A stretch of DNA of 64,000 bases from Neorhizobium lilium (GCF_004053875.1 NZ_SBIP01000003.1:434001-498000); one strand, 5' to 3'. Shown: positions 36,360-45,800, counted from the stretch's first letter. The notes: generated by a model from the sequence alone, not told the origin. Numbers and translations are program-made.

Positions 36360-37193
36360 TCAGCCGGCCCTCAATCTCAGCATCTTGATATAGCGCCAGA
36401 AGAAATTGACCGGCCATATAGGTCCCCCATGTTCCCGGCAGAAAGCCCACCATTCGACAACGGGAACGCCTTTGGGATGTAGGAGAATCTTCCTCCAGTT
36501 CGCGTAGGTGAGAGTCGAGGTGCTCTTCACGAACTCTGCATTGTGTGTTTGTTCGGCAACGGCGTCTTTCAGTTCGACAATCCGATAGCCGGCCCGGATG
36601 GCCCGGAGTCCATAATCGTTATCACCGAACGCATGGGTAAATTTATGCGAATTGATTCCGATGTCATCAGTTGTCGTTTTGGGAAAAAGAACGCAATTCC
36701 CATTCATGGTATCGCAATATTGTTCATTCGACCAAAGACGTCTCAAGCGCAGCCTTGAAAGTCCGGTGGACCGGCGGTAGCCGCCGTATGTCGTTTGCTT
36801 CGTTTCAGGATCGACGGTGCAGCCGACGACGATGGTTTTCGCGAAGTTCTCCTGATCGTATTTGGAGAGCATGTCTCGAATAGCGCCAGGCCTTAAAATG
36901 GTGTCGTCGTTAAGCCAAAGATAGAAATCTGCGTGGAGTTGGAGCGCGTTCTGCCATGCCATCCGCATGCCGCCATTCCAATAAAGGTTTCCGCTGCCGA
37001 TCGCGACCACCGCATCCGGATAAGCGGCCCGAACCGCATCCGCCGTGCCGTCGGACGAGCCATCATCCACGATGACAACCTTGTAATCAGCGCTTCCTGA
37101 AATAGCGGACTCGATAGAGGCGAGGCAGCTCAACGTCGTCTCGCGGCGGTTGAAGCAAGTAATGAGAATTGCGATCAATGGTGTTTTCTGCAT
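36360..37193 (-). CDS. Glycosyltransferase family 2 protein
   Basis: A 277-residue GT-A inverting transferase. It starts with IAILITCFNRRETTLSCLASI, has the nucleotide-binding VIVDDGSSDGTADAVR, and the metal-binding acidic motif LWLNDDTILRPGAI. The acceptor region includes HAFGDNDYGLRAIRAGYRIVELKDAV, typical of rhamnosyltransferase-like GT2 enzymes. It probably builds the same surface glycan as the GT4. It is downstream of the flippase on the same strand with an 84-base gap. The ribosome site is weak. Confidence 0.88.
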   Translation of the reverse strand: MQKTPLIAILITCFNRRETTLSCLASIESAISGSADYKVVIVDDGSSDGTADAVRAAYPDAVVAIGSGNLYWNGGMRMAWQNALQLHADFYLWLNDDTILRPGAIRDMLSKYDQENFAKTIVVGCTVDPETKQTTYGGYRRSTGLSRLRLRRLWSNEQYCDTMNGNCVLFPKTTTDDIGINSHKFTHAFGDNDYGLRAIRAGYRIVELKDAVAEQTHNAEFVKSTSTLTYANWRKILLHPKGVPVVEWWAFCREHGGPIWPVNFFWRYIKMLRLRAG

Positions 37194-37277
37194 GTCAGAC
37201 TTGCCTGGGTGAGATTATGTATATTCAGGTCGGGTTTGTTGCGGGTGATCGGGCAGCTATGGCGCCGCACCGTTAAC

Positions 37278-38669
37278 CTAGCCCGACGCCTGGCTTAAAA
37301 TGGCGTTTTTATCAACTGAGTGCGTATCTACCGACATCCGGCGCAATTGTCTCTGAATCATGATCTGGCATGCCGGTATTTTGATAGCATACCAAAAGGT
37401 CATGACCAAGTAAGCATAGACTATGGAACCGGAACTATACACCGCGAGAATCTTAACAGGCAGAACGAAGATCGGCACCATCAATGCCACGATTGCGCTC
37501 TGCTTGACCAGATTGAGCGCATTCATGGTAAAAAGCTGATATACGCCGAATGTTTGCAGGAATATGAAAAGATAAGCCATATTCTTCTGAGGCAAAACAT
37601 GCGGAGCATTATGGCTCAGCCACAATGTCAGAATACTGTCGAGATTGACGGCAAGGAAGACAACAGCGGTTCCGCCGATCAGAGCGACGCATATCGCGGT
37701 GACACGATTGGCTTTCACGATCCAGCCGTAATCGCCAGCCGCCCGGGCTGCCGCCATCGCCGGCCATAACGGGGTCACAGCCAGATTGGCCAAGGCTGGC
37801 ACATATGTCAGCAGCTTGATGAGGATATCATTGTCGGCGGTGACGATCGTACCGAAGAGCTTTGCGAAAATGAGCGGATCGAGCCCCATTTCAAGAAAAG
37901 TGCAGAAATTGAGAACCGCAAACAGCAAGCCTGTGGAAATTTTCTGACCGAAACCACTGAAGGAAGGAAAATGGAAAGGGTTCAAGTCGGGCCTCAGAGA
38001 CTTGAATACGTAAAGGCACGATATTGCGGAGATCAATGCCGGAACAAAGGCAATGGTAAACGTAAAGCTGACCAGGGTGGGCGAGTAGCTGTAGGATATG
38101 AACGCAAACAATAAAACGGCGAGCCTGCTGGTCAGCATCCAGAGCTGAGCAAGGTCGCCGCGCTGCATTGCGAAATATATCCGCTGGTCGATGCCGAGGG
38201 GAACGCCGATCAGCGTGCCGCCAATGAATAGTGCATAGGCCAGCCAATGCTGATCACTGGACTGTAAGGTTGGAAATAGGCCCTCTACTATAAGAAAACC
38301 AAGCAGAGTGAGTGTGGCGATGACCGCTGCTATTCCCCAGAGGAATATCCAGATCTGCGCGACCAACTGCTTTGCAGCGTCACGCTGGCCGCGACTGTCT
38401 GCTTCAGACAGCGAGTTCACCAGCGAAGAGGCAAGTCCCAAATCGGCATAAGTAAAAAAAATGCTGATCGACATCATGACGGCAAGAACACCATAAGCGT
38501 CTTTCCCGATGGCGTTCACAATCAAATAGATAAGGACGAAATTGCTTCCCAGGTTCAAGGCGCGACCTAGGAAAGATATTAGTATGTTCTTGAGTAGAAG
38601 ATACGTGCGTTCTGCATTTCGAATAGAAGAAACTATCATTTTTAATGATATTCGTAGGTTTGAAAGCAT
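37278..38669 (-). CDS. Wzx-like polysaccharide flippase (MOP superfamily)
   Basis: A 463-residue polytopic membrane protein with about 12-14 hydrophobic helices and few conserved charged residues, typical of lipid-linked oligosaccharide flippases. Characteristic parts are LLKNILISFLGRALNLGSNFVLIYLIV, YGVLAVMMSISIFFTYADLGLASSLVNSLSEA and ANLAVTPLWPAMAAARAAGDY. It would move the undecaprenyl-linked repeat unit to the periplasm. The start is uncertain: the ATG at 38669 is used, an upstream TTG at 38702 and a downstream ATG at 38639 are alternatives, and none has a good ribosome site. The lower GC content than the surroundings supports transfer. Confidence 0.85.
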   Translation of the reverse strand: MLSNLRISLKMIVSSIRNAERTYLLLKNILISFLGRALNLGSNFVLIYLIVNAIGKDAYGVLAVMMSISIFFTYADLGLASSLVNSLSEADSRGQRDAAKQLVAQIWIFLWGIAAVIATLTLLGFLIVEGLFPTLQSSDQHWLAYALFIGGTLIGVPLGIDQRIYFAMQRGDLAQLWMLTSRLAVLLFAFISYSYSPTLVSFTFTIAFVPALISAISCLYVFKSLRPDLNPFHFPSFSGFGQKISTGLLFAVLNFCTFLEMGLDPLIFAKLFGTIVTADNDILIKLLTYVPALANLAVTPLWPAMAAARAAGDYGWIVKANRVTAICVALIGGTAVVFLAVNLDSILTLWLSHNAPHVLPQKNMAYLFIFLQTFGVYQLFTMNALNLVKQSAIVALMVPIFVLPVKILAVYSSGSIVYAYLVMTFWYAIKIPACQIMIQRQLRRMSVDTHSVDKNAILSQASG

Positions 38670-38927
38670 CTGCAATTTGCCCAGGAGCCGCGACTTGGAC
38701 AAGCATTATCAGGCTTAGCATAACTAATCAGCTAATTTGCAAGCGCATTGGAAAAAATGCCGGATTTGCCTGCCTGGCATGTTATGGCGCCAACCTCGGC
38801 AGGAAATCGCTGCAAATTTTCAAACGATATGCTTCAATCCAGCGCTTGGGCGTTGGATGATTATGCCGGGCAGAGATACTCTCGACGTCCAAAAAACGAC
38901 AGGCATGATTGATAGGCGGGAGAGTGA

Positions 38928-39002
38928 TGGTGCTGCTAGAGAGATTTGAACTCTCGGCCTCTCCCTTACCAAGGGAGTGCTCTACCCCTGAGCTATAGCA
39001 GC
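38928..39002 (-). tRNA. tRNA-Thr (anticodon GGT)
   Basis: A full cloverleaf reads leftward. The acceptor is GCTGCTA/TAGCAGC, the D-arm GCTC...GAGC, and the anticodon stem CTCCC/GGGAG with loop TTGGTAA, so the anticodon is GGT (threonine, ACC/ACU codons). The T-arm is GAGAG-TTCAAAT-CTCTC and the discriminator A, with CCA encoded at 38930-38928. The 3' end faces the polysaccharide islet. There is no integrase nearby and no clear attachment-site duplication. Confidence 0.95.
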
Positions 39003-39154
39003 ATGCGGCCGGCGCGTTAGCCGCGTCGTCGGGCGAGGGGCTATTGCCACAGCTTCACCGGCAGCGCAAGCTGCAATTTCCAAGTTCCTGGTTCATATCG
39101 AGGAAATCGGCGCTTCGCCTTTCCGCATCAATGCTTTTTCGATAGATGTGGAGG

Positions 39155-39385
39155 ATGGCCGGTGACGAAGACAATCATGATTCGCAAACGGGAACCCAGG
39201 GCCAGGCCCGCGGTGATCGGGCAAGGCAGGCCGCCGAAAGGCGGGAGGCCGAGCGCAAGGCGAAATCCGCGGCGAAGCTTCGTGAAAACCTGATGCGGCG
39301 AAAGTCCCAGGCGCGTGCCCGGCGTGCCGGAGAGCCTGACGAGACCCAAGGCCTGCCTGCCGCAAAAACGGACGAATCGTCGTGA
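39155..39385 (+). CDS. Small conserved basic protein upstream of murA
   Basis: A 76-residue hydrophilic, highly charged protein dominated by Arg, Lys, Ala and Glu, probably an alpha-helix (AERREAERKAKSAAKLRENLMRRKSQARARR). It has no known domain. Similar small Arg/Ala-rich proteins occur just before murA in rhizobia as far as I recall. The start is uncertain: an in-frame ATG is three codons earlier, and GGAGG directly abuts the chosen ATG. The function is unknown. Confidence 0.65.
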   Translation: MAGDEDNHDSQTGTQGQARGDRARQAAERREAERKAKSAAKLRENLMRRKSQARARRAGEPDETQGLPAAKTDESS

Positions 39386-39487
39386 CCTAATGCCGGCCGG
39401 ATGCCCATGGGGGGCAAGATTGAAGCGGCGGCGGAATTCGTCTAAGGACGCGTCCTTTCGCGCTCTCACAAGGAAGAGTTACAACTT

Positions 39488-40780
39488 ATGGATCGCATCA
39501 GAATCTCCGGCGGCAATGAGCTGAGGGGCGCTATTCCGATTTCCGGCGCCAAGAACGCAGCCTTGCCGCTGATGATCGCATCGCTTCTGACGAGCGACAC
39601 GCTGACGCTGGAAAACGTGCCGCATCTGGCCGACGTGGAGCAGTTGCTGCGCATCCTCGGCAATCATGGGGTGGATGTGGCCGTCAACGGCCGCCGCGAG
39701 CGCCAGGAGGAAAGCTACTCGCGCACTATCAACTTCACCTGCCGCACCATTGTCGATACGACCGCGCCTTATGATCTGGTGTCCAAGATGCGCGCGAGCT
39801 TCTGGGTCATCGGCCCGCTGCTGGCCCGCGAAGGCCAGGCGCGCGTCTCCCTTCCGGGCGGCTGCGCCATCGGCACGCGACCGGTCGACCTCTTCCTCGA
39901 TGGACTGCAGGCGCTCGGCGCGACCATGGACGTCGATGCCGGCTATGTGACCGCGACGGCTCCCAAGGGTGGCCTTGTCGGCGGACACTATACCTTCCCG
40001 AAGGTCTCCGTCGGCGCGACCCATGTCATGATGATGGCGGCGACGCTTGCAAACGGCACGACCGTTATCGAGAACGCCGCCCGCGAGCCTGAGATCGTCG
40101 ATCTTGCCAAGTGCCTTACCGCCATGGGCGCCAGGATCTCCGGCGCCGGCACCAAGACGATCACCATCGAGGGCGTAACGTCGCTTTCGGGTGCCCGCCA
40201 CCGAGTCCTTCCCGACCGCATCGAAACAGGCACTTATGCCATGGCCGTCGCCATGGCCGGCGGCGATGTGGTGCTGGAAGGCACGGATGCGTCCCTGCTT
40301 GAAAGCGCGCTCGATACCTTGCGCATGGCCGGTGCCCAGATCACCGAGACCGAAAGCGGTCTGCGCGTGGTGCGCAACGGCAATGGCATCCAGCCTGTAG
40401 ACATCACCACCGAGCCTTTCCCCGGCTTCCCAACCGACCTGCAGGCGCAGTTCATGGCGCTGATGACGCGCTCGTCGGGCGTCTCGCATATCACCGAGAC
40501 CATTTTCGAAAACCGCTTCATGCACGTGCAGGAACTGGCCCGCCTCGGCGCCCATATCTCGCTCTCCGGCCAGACGGCGAGGGTCGAGGGCGTGCAGCGT
40601 CTGAAAGGCGCTCCCGTCATGGCGACCGACTTGCGCGCTTCCGTTTCGCTGGTCATCGCCGGGCTTGCTGCGGAAGGCGAGACCATGGTCAACCGCGTCT
40701 ACCACCTCGACCGGGGCTTCGAGCGTCTGGAAGAAAAACTTACCCGTTGCGGAGCCATCGTGGAACGCGTCAGCGAATAG
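39488..40780 (+). CDS. murA: UDP-N-acetylglucosamine 1-carboxyvinyltransferase
   Basis: A 430-residue cytoplasmic enzyme that transfers enolpyruvate from PEP to UDP-GlcNAc, the first committed step of peptidoglycan synthesis and the target of fosfomycin. The substrate-binding lysine is near the N-terminus ([22 protein letters not shown]). The catalytic/fosfomycin-reactive cysteine is in [13 protein letters not shown], so the usual Cys is kept. [18 protein letters not shown] and [19 protein letters not shown] are strongly conserved. It is followed by a textbook terminator, so it ends a transcription unit. Confidence 0.97.
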   Translation: MDRIRISGGNELRGAIPISGAKNAALPLMIASLLTSDTLTLENVPHLADVEQLLRILGNHGVDVAVNGRRERQEESYSRTINFTCRTIVDTTAPYDLVSKMRASFWVIGPLLAREGQARVSLPGGCAIGTRPVDLFLDGLQALGATMDVDAGYVTATAPKGGLVGGHYTFPKVSVGATHVMMMAATLANGTTVIENAAREPEIVDLAKCLTAMGARISGAGTKTITIEGVTSLSGARHRVLPDRIETGTYAMAVAMAGGDVVLEGTDASLLESALDTLRMAGAQITETESGLRVVRNGNGIQPVDITTEPFPGFPTDLQAQFMALMTRSSGVSHITETIFENRFMHVQELARLGAHISLSGQTARVEGVQRLKGAPVMATDLRASVSLVIAGLAAEGETMVNRVYHLDRGFERLEEKLTRCGAIVERVSE

Positions 40781-40819
40781 TCTTTTCCGCCCGATCGAAG
40801 TCCCCGATCGAAGTCTTGA

Positions 40820-40846
40820 GGACGGCAGCACCTTGCCGTCCTTTTT
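40820..40846 (+). terminator. Intrinsic terminator after murA
   Basis: GGACGGCA (40820-40827), a 6-base loop, TGCCGTCC (40834-40841), then TTTTT. This is a GC-rich perfect 8-bp stem with a U-tract, the clearest intrinsic terminator in the window. Confidence 0.9.
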
Positions 40847-40909
40847 CATGCGCCTATTTTGAGGTGATCCCACCCCAACCCGTCTCATCCGATTACCCGG
40901 AGATCTCGC

Positions 40910-41752
40910 ATGGCTGATACATCCACCCCCGTCTGGTTCATCACCGGCTGCTCCACAGGCTTCGGCCGCGAACTCGCGAAGCTGACGCTCGCCAAAGGCT
41001 GGCCGACCGTCATGACTGCCCGTGACAAGTCGCGTGTCGCCGACCTTGCGGAAGGCACCGAGAACGGCCTGGCCCTCGATCTCGACGTAACGGATGCTGG
41101 TCAGGTTGCGGCAGCGGTCAAGGCTGCGGAAGACAAGTTCGGCCGCATCGACGTTCTCGTCAACAATGCCGGCTATGGCTATCAGGCGGCCATCGAGGAA
41201 GGCGAGGAGACAGAGATCCGCGACATGTTCGATGCCAATGTTTTCGGGCTGTTTGCCATTACCCGCGCCGTGCTGCCGGGCATGCGGTCGCGCCGCCGCG
41301 GCAATATCCTCAACATCACCTCGCAGGCCGGCTTCATCGGCTTCCCGGGTTCAGGTTATTACGCCGCCTCCAAACATGCGGTCGAAGGTTTTTCCGATGC
41401 GCTTGCCGCCGAAGTGGCAGCGCTCGGTATCAAGGTCACCTGCGTGGCGCCAGGTCCCTTCCGCACCGACTGGGCCGGACGCTCGCTGCGGCAGACGGCG
41501 AACAAGATCGCCGACTATGCCGAAACGGCGGGAGCGCGCATGAAGGCCACGTCCAGCTACAGCGGCCAGCAGCCAGGCGATCCGGTACGCGCAGGTCAGG
41601 CCATGATCAGAATAGTCGAGGATGGCAATGCGCCGCGTCATCTTGTGCTGGGCGAGCTTGCCTATGACGGCGTCACCGCAAAGCTGAAGGAACGCCTGGG
41701 CGAGATCGAGTCGCTGCGGGAACTCAGCCTGTCAGCAGATTTCCCGAAATAG
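40910..41752 (+). CDS. SDR family oxidoreductase
   Basis: A 280-residue classical short-chain dehydrogenase/reductase. Cofactor binding is by ITGCSTGFGREL (TG-x3-G-x-G), with LDLDVTD and the structural NNAG in VLVNNAGYGYQ. The catalytic residues are the Ser in NITSQAGFIGF and the YAASK tetrad pair. The family reduces or oxidises alcohols and ketones with NAD(P)H; the substrate is unknown. It has its own promoter space after the murA terminator, and a hairpin follows it, so it looks like a separate unit inside an otherwise housekeeping cluster. Confidence 0.92.
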   Translation: MADTSTPVWFITGCSTGFGRELAKLTLAKGWPTVMTARDKSRVADLAEGTENGLALDLDVTDAGQVAAAVKAAEDKFGRIDVLVNNAGYGYQAAIEEGEETEIRDMFDANVFGLFAITRAVLPGMRSRRRGNILNITSQAGFIGFPGSGYYAASKHAVEGFSDALAAEVAALGIKVTCVAPGPFRTDWAGRSLRQTANKIADYAETAGARMKATSSYSGQQPGDPVRAGQAMIRIVEDGNAPRHLVLGELAYDGVTAKLKERLGEIESLRELSLSADFPK

Positions 41753-41770
41753 CAGGAGGTATGGGGCGGC

Positions 41771-41794
41771 GGCGGTTGCTTCTTGGCAATCGCC
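41771..41794 (+). terminator. Hairpin after the SDR gene
   Basis: GGCGGTTGC pairs with GCAATCGCC (one G-T pair) around a 6-base loop, 18 bases after the SDR stop. The following ATCCTATTTC is only mildly U-rich. Confidence 0.45.
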
Positions 41795-41853
41795 ATCCTA
41801 TTTCGAGGCAAGCAGAATACTTAAAACAAGCCTCTTGATTGGATAGCACCCGC

Positions 41854-42285
41854 ATGACCGAGCTCAAGCTTCTCGCTCTCGATCTGGACGATCTTGGAGT
41901 AATATCCGCCCATCTTCAGGATGCCGTGTTCAAGGTGGGCGACATCCGCTGGTCGTCGTCCGAAAAGATCTTCTCGCTGGCAGCCAATCGCTTCGTCTGG
42001 GAAGATGCCGTGCGCAAGCGCAAGGAGTTCGAGCGCCGGCGCGCTGCCCTTGTCCTGAAGCGCGTCCTTGCCGTACGGGCGACGGGGATCGACCAGAACC
42101 GCAAGGACGATGTGCTCTGCCTGCTGGCAGTCCGCTTCCAGCAGAAAGGCGAGGGACCGGAGGGAACTGTCGAACTTGTTCTCGCCGGCACGGCAACCAT
42201 TGCGCTCGACGTGGAATGTATCGAAGTTGCTCTTGCAGATGTCGGCGGCGCGTGGGAAACGGCATCGAAACCCCGCCATCCCTGA
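41854..42285 (+). CDS. DUF2948 family protein
   Basis: A 143-residue cytoplasmic protein of the DUF2948 family, unknown in function. Conserved parts are LKLLALDLDDLGVISAHLQDAV near the N-terminus, FSLAANRFVWEDA, and the C-terminal VELVLAGTATIALDVECIEVALADV. The ATG at 41854 begins the homology. It directly precedes hisD (37-base gap), the usual order in Rhizobiales, and is likely in its operon. Confidence 0.88.
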   Translation: MTELKLLALDLDDLGVISAHLQDAVFKVGDIRWSSSEKIFSLAANRFVWEDAVRKRKEFERRRAALVLKRVLAVRATGIDQNRKDDVLCLLAVRFQQKGEGPEGTVELVLAGTATIALDVECIEVALADVGGAWETASKPRHP

Positions 42286-42322
42286 ACGGCATGGCCGCAC
42301 CTGAGACAAAAGGAATTTCCGC

Positions 42323-43636
42323 TTGGCAATCTGGCTTGAGCAGGCATCGCAGGATTTCGAAGATCGATTTTCCGCTTTTCTGACCACCAAGCGGGAAGTG
42401 TCGGAGGATGTGAACGCAGCCGTCAAGGCCATCATAGATGACGTGCGGGCGAGGGGCGACGAAGCCCTGATCGATTATTCGAGACGCTTCGACGGCATCG
42501 ATCTTGCCACTGTCGGCATTCGTGTGACGGAAGCAGAAATCGATGCGGCCCTGGCGCAGACCGATCCCAAGGTCATCGACGCGCTTAAGTTCGCGGCGGA
42601 ACGCATTGAGCGGCATCATGTTCGCCAGATGCCGAAGGACGATATCTACGAGGACGCGATCGGCGTCGGCCTGGGTTCGCGCTGGACCGCGATCGAGGCC
42701 GTCGGCCTCTATGTACCGGGCGGCACGGCAAGCTATCCAAGCTCGGTGCTGATGAACGCGGTTCCGGCGAAAGTAGCCGGTGTTCCACGCGTTGTCATGG
42801 TCGTTCCGGCCAATGGCGGGCAGTTGAACCCGGCCGTACTGGCTGCCGCCCGCATTGCCGGCGTGAGCGAGATCTACCGTATCGGCGGCGCCCAGGCGGT
42901 GGCGGCCTTGGCCTACGGCACGCAGACGATCGCGCCGGTGGCGAAGATCGTCGGCCCCGGCAATGCCTATGTGGCGGCGGCCAAGCGGCATGTGTTCGGC
43001 ACGGTCGGCATCGACATGATCGCCGGCCCTTCCGAAGTGCTGATCATCGCTGATGCGGACAACGACCCGGACTGGCTGGCGGCAGACCTTCTCGCCCAGG
43101 CCGAACACGATGCTGGCGCCCAATCCATCCTGATGACGAATGATGCCGCACTCGGAAAAGCGGTCGAGGCCGCCGTCGAACGGCAGCTGAAGACCTTGTC
43201 CCGGTCGCAAACGGCAGCGGCCAGCTGGCGCGATTTCGGCGCCGTCGTCCTCGTGCCGGACCTTGAAGCCGCCCTGCCGCTTGCAAACCGCATCGCGGCC
43301 GAACATCTGGAGCTGGCCGTGGCCGATCCGGATGCGCTTCTGCCCGGCATCCGCAATGCCGGTGCGATCTTCATCGGCCGCTATACGCCGGAGGTGATCG
43401 GCGATTATGTCGGCGGCTCTAACCACGTGCTGCCGACGGCCCGGTCAGCGCGATTTTCCTCGGGCCTCTCGGTTCTGGATTTCGTCAAGCGCACGTCGAT
43501 CCTGCGGTTGGGGCCAGACCAACTGCGTCAGCTGGCGCCGGCGGCCATTACGCTTGCCCATTCGGAAGGTCTCGATGCGCATGCCCGTTCGGTGTCCATC
43601 CGGCTTAACGCCAGTTCTCCCAACGACGGAGGCTGA
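42323..43636 (+). CDS. hisD: Histidinol dehydrogenase
   Basis: A 437-residue zinc enzyme performing the last two steps of histidine synthesis (L-histidinol to L-histidine, two NAD+). Signatures are [49 protein letters not shown], a zinc/active-site stretch [13 protein letters not shown] and AEHLELAV, and [13 protein letters not shown]. The start is a TTG at 42323: it follows AAGGAATTTCCGC and gives the family N-terminus [12 protein letters not shown], while no ATG gives a full-length protein. The rare start may lower translation. It is in an operon with DUF2948 upstream and UPF0262 two bases downstream. Confidence 0.96.
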   Translation: MAIWLEQASQDFEDRFSAFLTTKREVSEDVNAAVKAIIDDVRARGDEALIDYSRRFDGIDLATVGIRVTEAEIDAALAQTDPKVIDALKFAAERIERHHVRQMPKDDIYEDAIGVGLGSRWTAIEAVGLYVPGGTASYPSSVLMNAVPAKVAGVPRVVMVVPANGGQLNPAVLAAARIAGVSEIYRIGGAQAVAALAYGTQTIAPVAKIVGPGNAYVAAAKRHVFGTVGIDMIAGPSEVLIIADADNDPDWLAADLLAQAEHDAGAQSILMTNDAALGKAVEAAVERQLKTLSRSQTAAASWRDFGAVVLVPDLEAALPLANRIAAEHLELAVADPDALLPGIRNAGAIFIGRYTPEVIGDYVGGSNHVLPTARSARFSSGLSVLDFVKRTSILRLGPDQLRQLAPAAITLAHSEGLDAHARSVSIRLNASSPNDGG

Positions 43637-43638
43637 CG

Positions 43639-44112
43639 GTGGGGCAAGGGGACTTCCGGCTCTCGGATGTCATTCTCGACGATTCCATCGGGCGCTCCAC
43701 GCCGGACGTGGAGCATGAGCGGGCGGTTGCCATCTTCGATCTGGTGGAGGAAAACTCCTTCGAGCCCATTGGCCATTCCGGCGGGCCTTACCGGTTGAAA
43801 CTCTCGCTGGTCGATTCCAAGCTTGTGCTGGGCATCACCACAGATGAAGGCGCGGATGTGGCGGTGCATATTCTGTCGCTCACTCCCTTCCGGCGGATCA
43901 TCAAGGATTACTTCATGATCTGCGAGAGCTATTACGACGCGATCCGGTCCTCGACTCCGAGCCGCATCGAGGCGATCGACATGGGACGTCGCGGCATCCA
44001 CAACGAGGGCTCGCAAACGCTGATGGATCGGCTGAGCGGCAAGATCCAGGTGGATTTCGACACGGCGCGGCGGCTTTTCACGCTGGTTTGCGTGCTCTAC
44101 TGGCGTGGCTGA
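43639..44112 (+). CDS. UPF0262 family protein
   Basis: A 157-residue cytoplasmic protein of the UPF0262 family, no known function. Diagnostic stretches are [48 protein letters not shown] and [21 protein letters not shown]. It starts at GTG 43639, two bases after the hisD stop. The phosphatase gene starts two bases after its own stop. The invariant linkage with hisD and the phosphatase in Rhizobiales suggests a shared role, still undefined. Confidence 0.9.
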   Translation: MGQGDFRLSDVILDDSIGRSTPDVEHERAVAIFDLVEENSFEPIGHSGGPYRLKLSLVDSKLVLGITTDEGADVAVHILSLTPFRRIIKDYFMICESYYDAIRSSTPSRIEAIDMGRRGIHNEGSQTLMDRLSGKIQVDFDTARRLFTLVCVLYWRG

Positions 44113-44114
44113 CC

Positions 44115-44594
44115 ATGGAAAGCGCCCCCCAGGCCGACAAGAAAAGCGCCAGGCCCGGTGCCGTGCTCTTCATGTGCGGGTGGAACGCAATCCGCTCACC
44201 CATGGCCGAAGCCATTGCCAAACGCCTCCTCTCGCCCGATATCTACGTTCAGTCGGCCGGTGTGCGGTCCGGTGAGCGCGATCCCTTCGTGGATGCGGTG
44301 CTGGAGGAAGTCGGTCTCTCCATCGGGCGCCACCAGCCCAGGACGCTGGACGAACTCGAGGACGACTACTTCGACCTGATCGTGACCCTGACGCCGGAAG
44401 CCCATCATGCCGCCCTGGAACTGACCCGTTCGAATGCTGTCGATGTCGTCTACTGGCCCACCATGGATCCCACCGCTGCGACCGGCTCGCGAGACCAGAT
44501 GCTTGACGCGTACCGCGAGGTTCGGGACCATCTCTGGCGGCTGATCGAGGAGCGACTTTCGGGCATCAGCCGGCACCCTGCGGAGACTGCCTGA
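44115..44594 (+). CDS. Low-molecular-weight protein tyrosine phosphatase-like protein
   Basis: A 159-residue member of the LMW-PTP/arsenate reductase family. The P-loop reads FMCGWNAIRSPMAEA: the nucleophile Cys21 and the arginine of C-x5-R are kept, but the second cysteine found in many LMW-PTPs (CxGNxCRS) is isoleucine here. The general-acid aspartate region is VVYWPTMDPTA, where WPTMDP replaces the usual DP loop. Phosphatase activity is plausible; arsenate reduction less so without the extra cysteines. The ATG at 44115 is used, two bases after the UPF0262 stop. Confidence 0.85.
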   Translation: MESAPQADKKSARPGAVLFMCGWNAIRSPMAEAIAKRLLSPDIYVQSAGVRSGERDPFVDAVLEEVGLSIGRHQPRTLDELEDDYFDLIVTLTPEAHHAALELTRSNAVDVVYWPTMDPTAATGSRDQMLDAYREVRDHLWRLIEERLSGISRHPAETA

Positions 44595-44723
44595 CAAGAC
44601 GCGAGAATCGCGCCGAAGCGTGGTTCACAAAGGCGACATGATTGTGTAGTTTCCGGCCAAATTCCCGCCCAGGCGACTGGCGTCGCGGGCGACCCTATCC
44701 AAAAACAGGAAGAAAACCCTTAG

Positions 44724-44942
44724 ATGGCAAAAGAAGAAGTTCTTGAATTCCCGGGCATCGTCACCGAATTGCTGCCCAATGCGACATTCCGGGTCAAGCT
44801 CGAAAACGAACATGAGATCATCGCCCACACGGCTGGCCGCATGCGCAAGAACCGTATCCGCGTGCTTGCCGGCGACAAGGTGCTGGTCGAGATGACGCCC
44901 TACGACCTGACCAAGGGTCGCATCACCTACCGCTTCAAGTAA
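44724..44942 (+). CDS. infA: Translation initiation factor IF-1
   Basis: A 72-residue S1/OB-fold protein that binds the ribosomal A site during initiation, at the standard length. The sequence [20 protein letters not shown] and the basic [20 protein letters not shown] are near-universal IF-1 landmarks. An AGGAAGAA ribosome site precedes the ATG. The 129-base gap upstream probably holds its own promoter. It is followed 28 bases later by maf. Confidence 0.98.
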   Translation: MAKEEVLEFPGIVTELLPNATFRVKLENEHEIIAHTAGRMRKNRIRVLAGDKVLVEMTPYDLTKGRITYRFK

Positions 44943-44970
44943 ACTGGTCTCGCGGCACGTAAGGGCATTC

Positions 44971-45591
44971 ATGGCGCTGGAACAAAAGCTGATACTGGCC
45001 TCCGGCTCGCCGCGCCGCCTCGATCTGCTCAACCAGGCGGGCGTCACGCCTGCGCGGTTGATGCCGATGGATATCGACGAAACGCCCAAGAAGTCGGAAC
45101 ATCCCCGGTCCCTGGCGCGCAGGCTGTCCAGCGAGAAGGCGGAAGCCGCTTTCGCCGCGATCAACCGCGACCCTGCCTGGCGGCACAGTTATATCCTTTC
45201 GGCCGATACCGTGGTTGCCGTGGGGCGCCGCATCCTGGAAAAGACCGAATATACGCAACAGGCTTCCGCGGCGCTGCATCTCCTTTCGGGGCGCGGGCAT
45301 TGGGTCTATACCGGCGTCTGTCTCGTCACGCCCGGTGGTCAGTTCCGCCAGAAGGTGGTCGAAACCAAGGTGCGCTTCAAGCGCCTGTCGCCGCGCGAGA
45401 TCGAAAACTATATCGCGTCTGGCCAATGGCGCGGCAAGGCCGGGGCTTACGCCATCCAAGGCATAGCCGGGACTTTTGTGCAGAAGCTGGTCGGCTCCTA
45501 CACCAATGTCGTGGGGCTGCCGCTCTATGAGGTGACGTCGCTTCTCGCAGGAGAAGGCTTCGACGTCGCCATGTCCTGGCCGGAGGGCTGA
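44971..45591 (+). CDS. Maf-like nucleoside triphosphate pyrophosphatase
   Basis: A 206-residue cytoplasmic Maf/HAM1-superfamily enzyme that hydrolyses non-canonical or excess nucleoside triphosphates to monophosphates. It has the Maf loop [16 protein letters not shown] at the N-terminus, the acidic [11 protein letters not shown] strand (catalytic Asp) and [28 protein letters not shown] near the C-terminus. The length is typical. It is two bases upstream of yacG and co-transcribed with infA. Confidence 0.94.
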   Translation: MALEQKLILASGSPRRLDLLNQAGVTPARLMPMDIDETPKKSEHPRSLARRLSSEKAEAAFAAINRDPAWRHSYILSADTVVAVGRRILEKTEYTQQASAALHLLSGRGHWVYTGVCLVTPGGQFRQKVVETKVRFKRLSPREIENYIASGQWRGKAGAYAIQGIAGTFVQKLVGSYTNVVGLPLYEVTSLLAGEGFDVAMSWPEG

Positions 45592-45593
45592 TC

Positions 45594-45800
45594 ATGTCGG
45601 AGCCGATCAAGACTGGAGGCAAGGTAGAGCCCCTGCGCAAGGCAAGGCCTTGTCCGGAATGCGGAAAACCCTCGTCCCGCGACGACTATCCCTTCTGCTC
45701 CGACCGTTGCCGCACGCTCGACCTGTCCCGTTGGCTGAAGGGCTCCTACGCCATTCCGGTTGCCGACGATGAGAGCAATGCCGAGCCTTCGGACGACTGA
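45594..45800 (+). CDS. yacG: DNA gyrase inhibitor / zinc-binding protein YacG
   Basis: A 68-residue small zinc protein. Four cysteines are in the pattern CPECGKP...YPFCSDRCRTLDL, followed by the conserved DLSRWLKGSYAIPV. YacG binds GyrB and inhibits DNA binding by gyrase. It is directly after maf (two-base gap) and ends the infA-maf-yacG unit. The next 164 bases contain several small hairpins and the tRNA-Phe promoter region. Confidence 0.94.
   Translation: MSEPIKTGGKVEPLRKARPCPECGKPSSRDDYPFCSDRCRTLDLSRWLKGSYAIPVADDESNAEPSDD

Noticed and set aside
36773..36781. GGCGGTAGC, the ops element that recruits RfaH to polysaccharide operons
   Set aside because: It lies inside the GT2 coding sequence and on the strand opposite to transcription, so it cannot act as an RfaH leader signal.
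41930..43426. Long leftward open frame opposite hisD
   Set aside because: hisD signatures are continuous on the plus strand, and the antisense sequence is low-complexity and unrecognisable.
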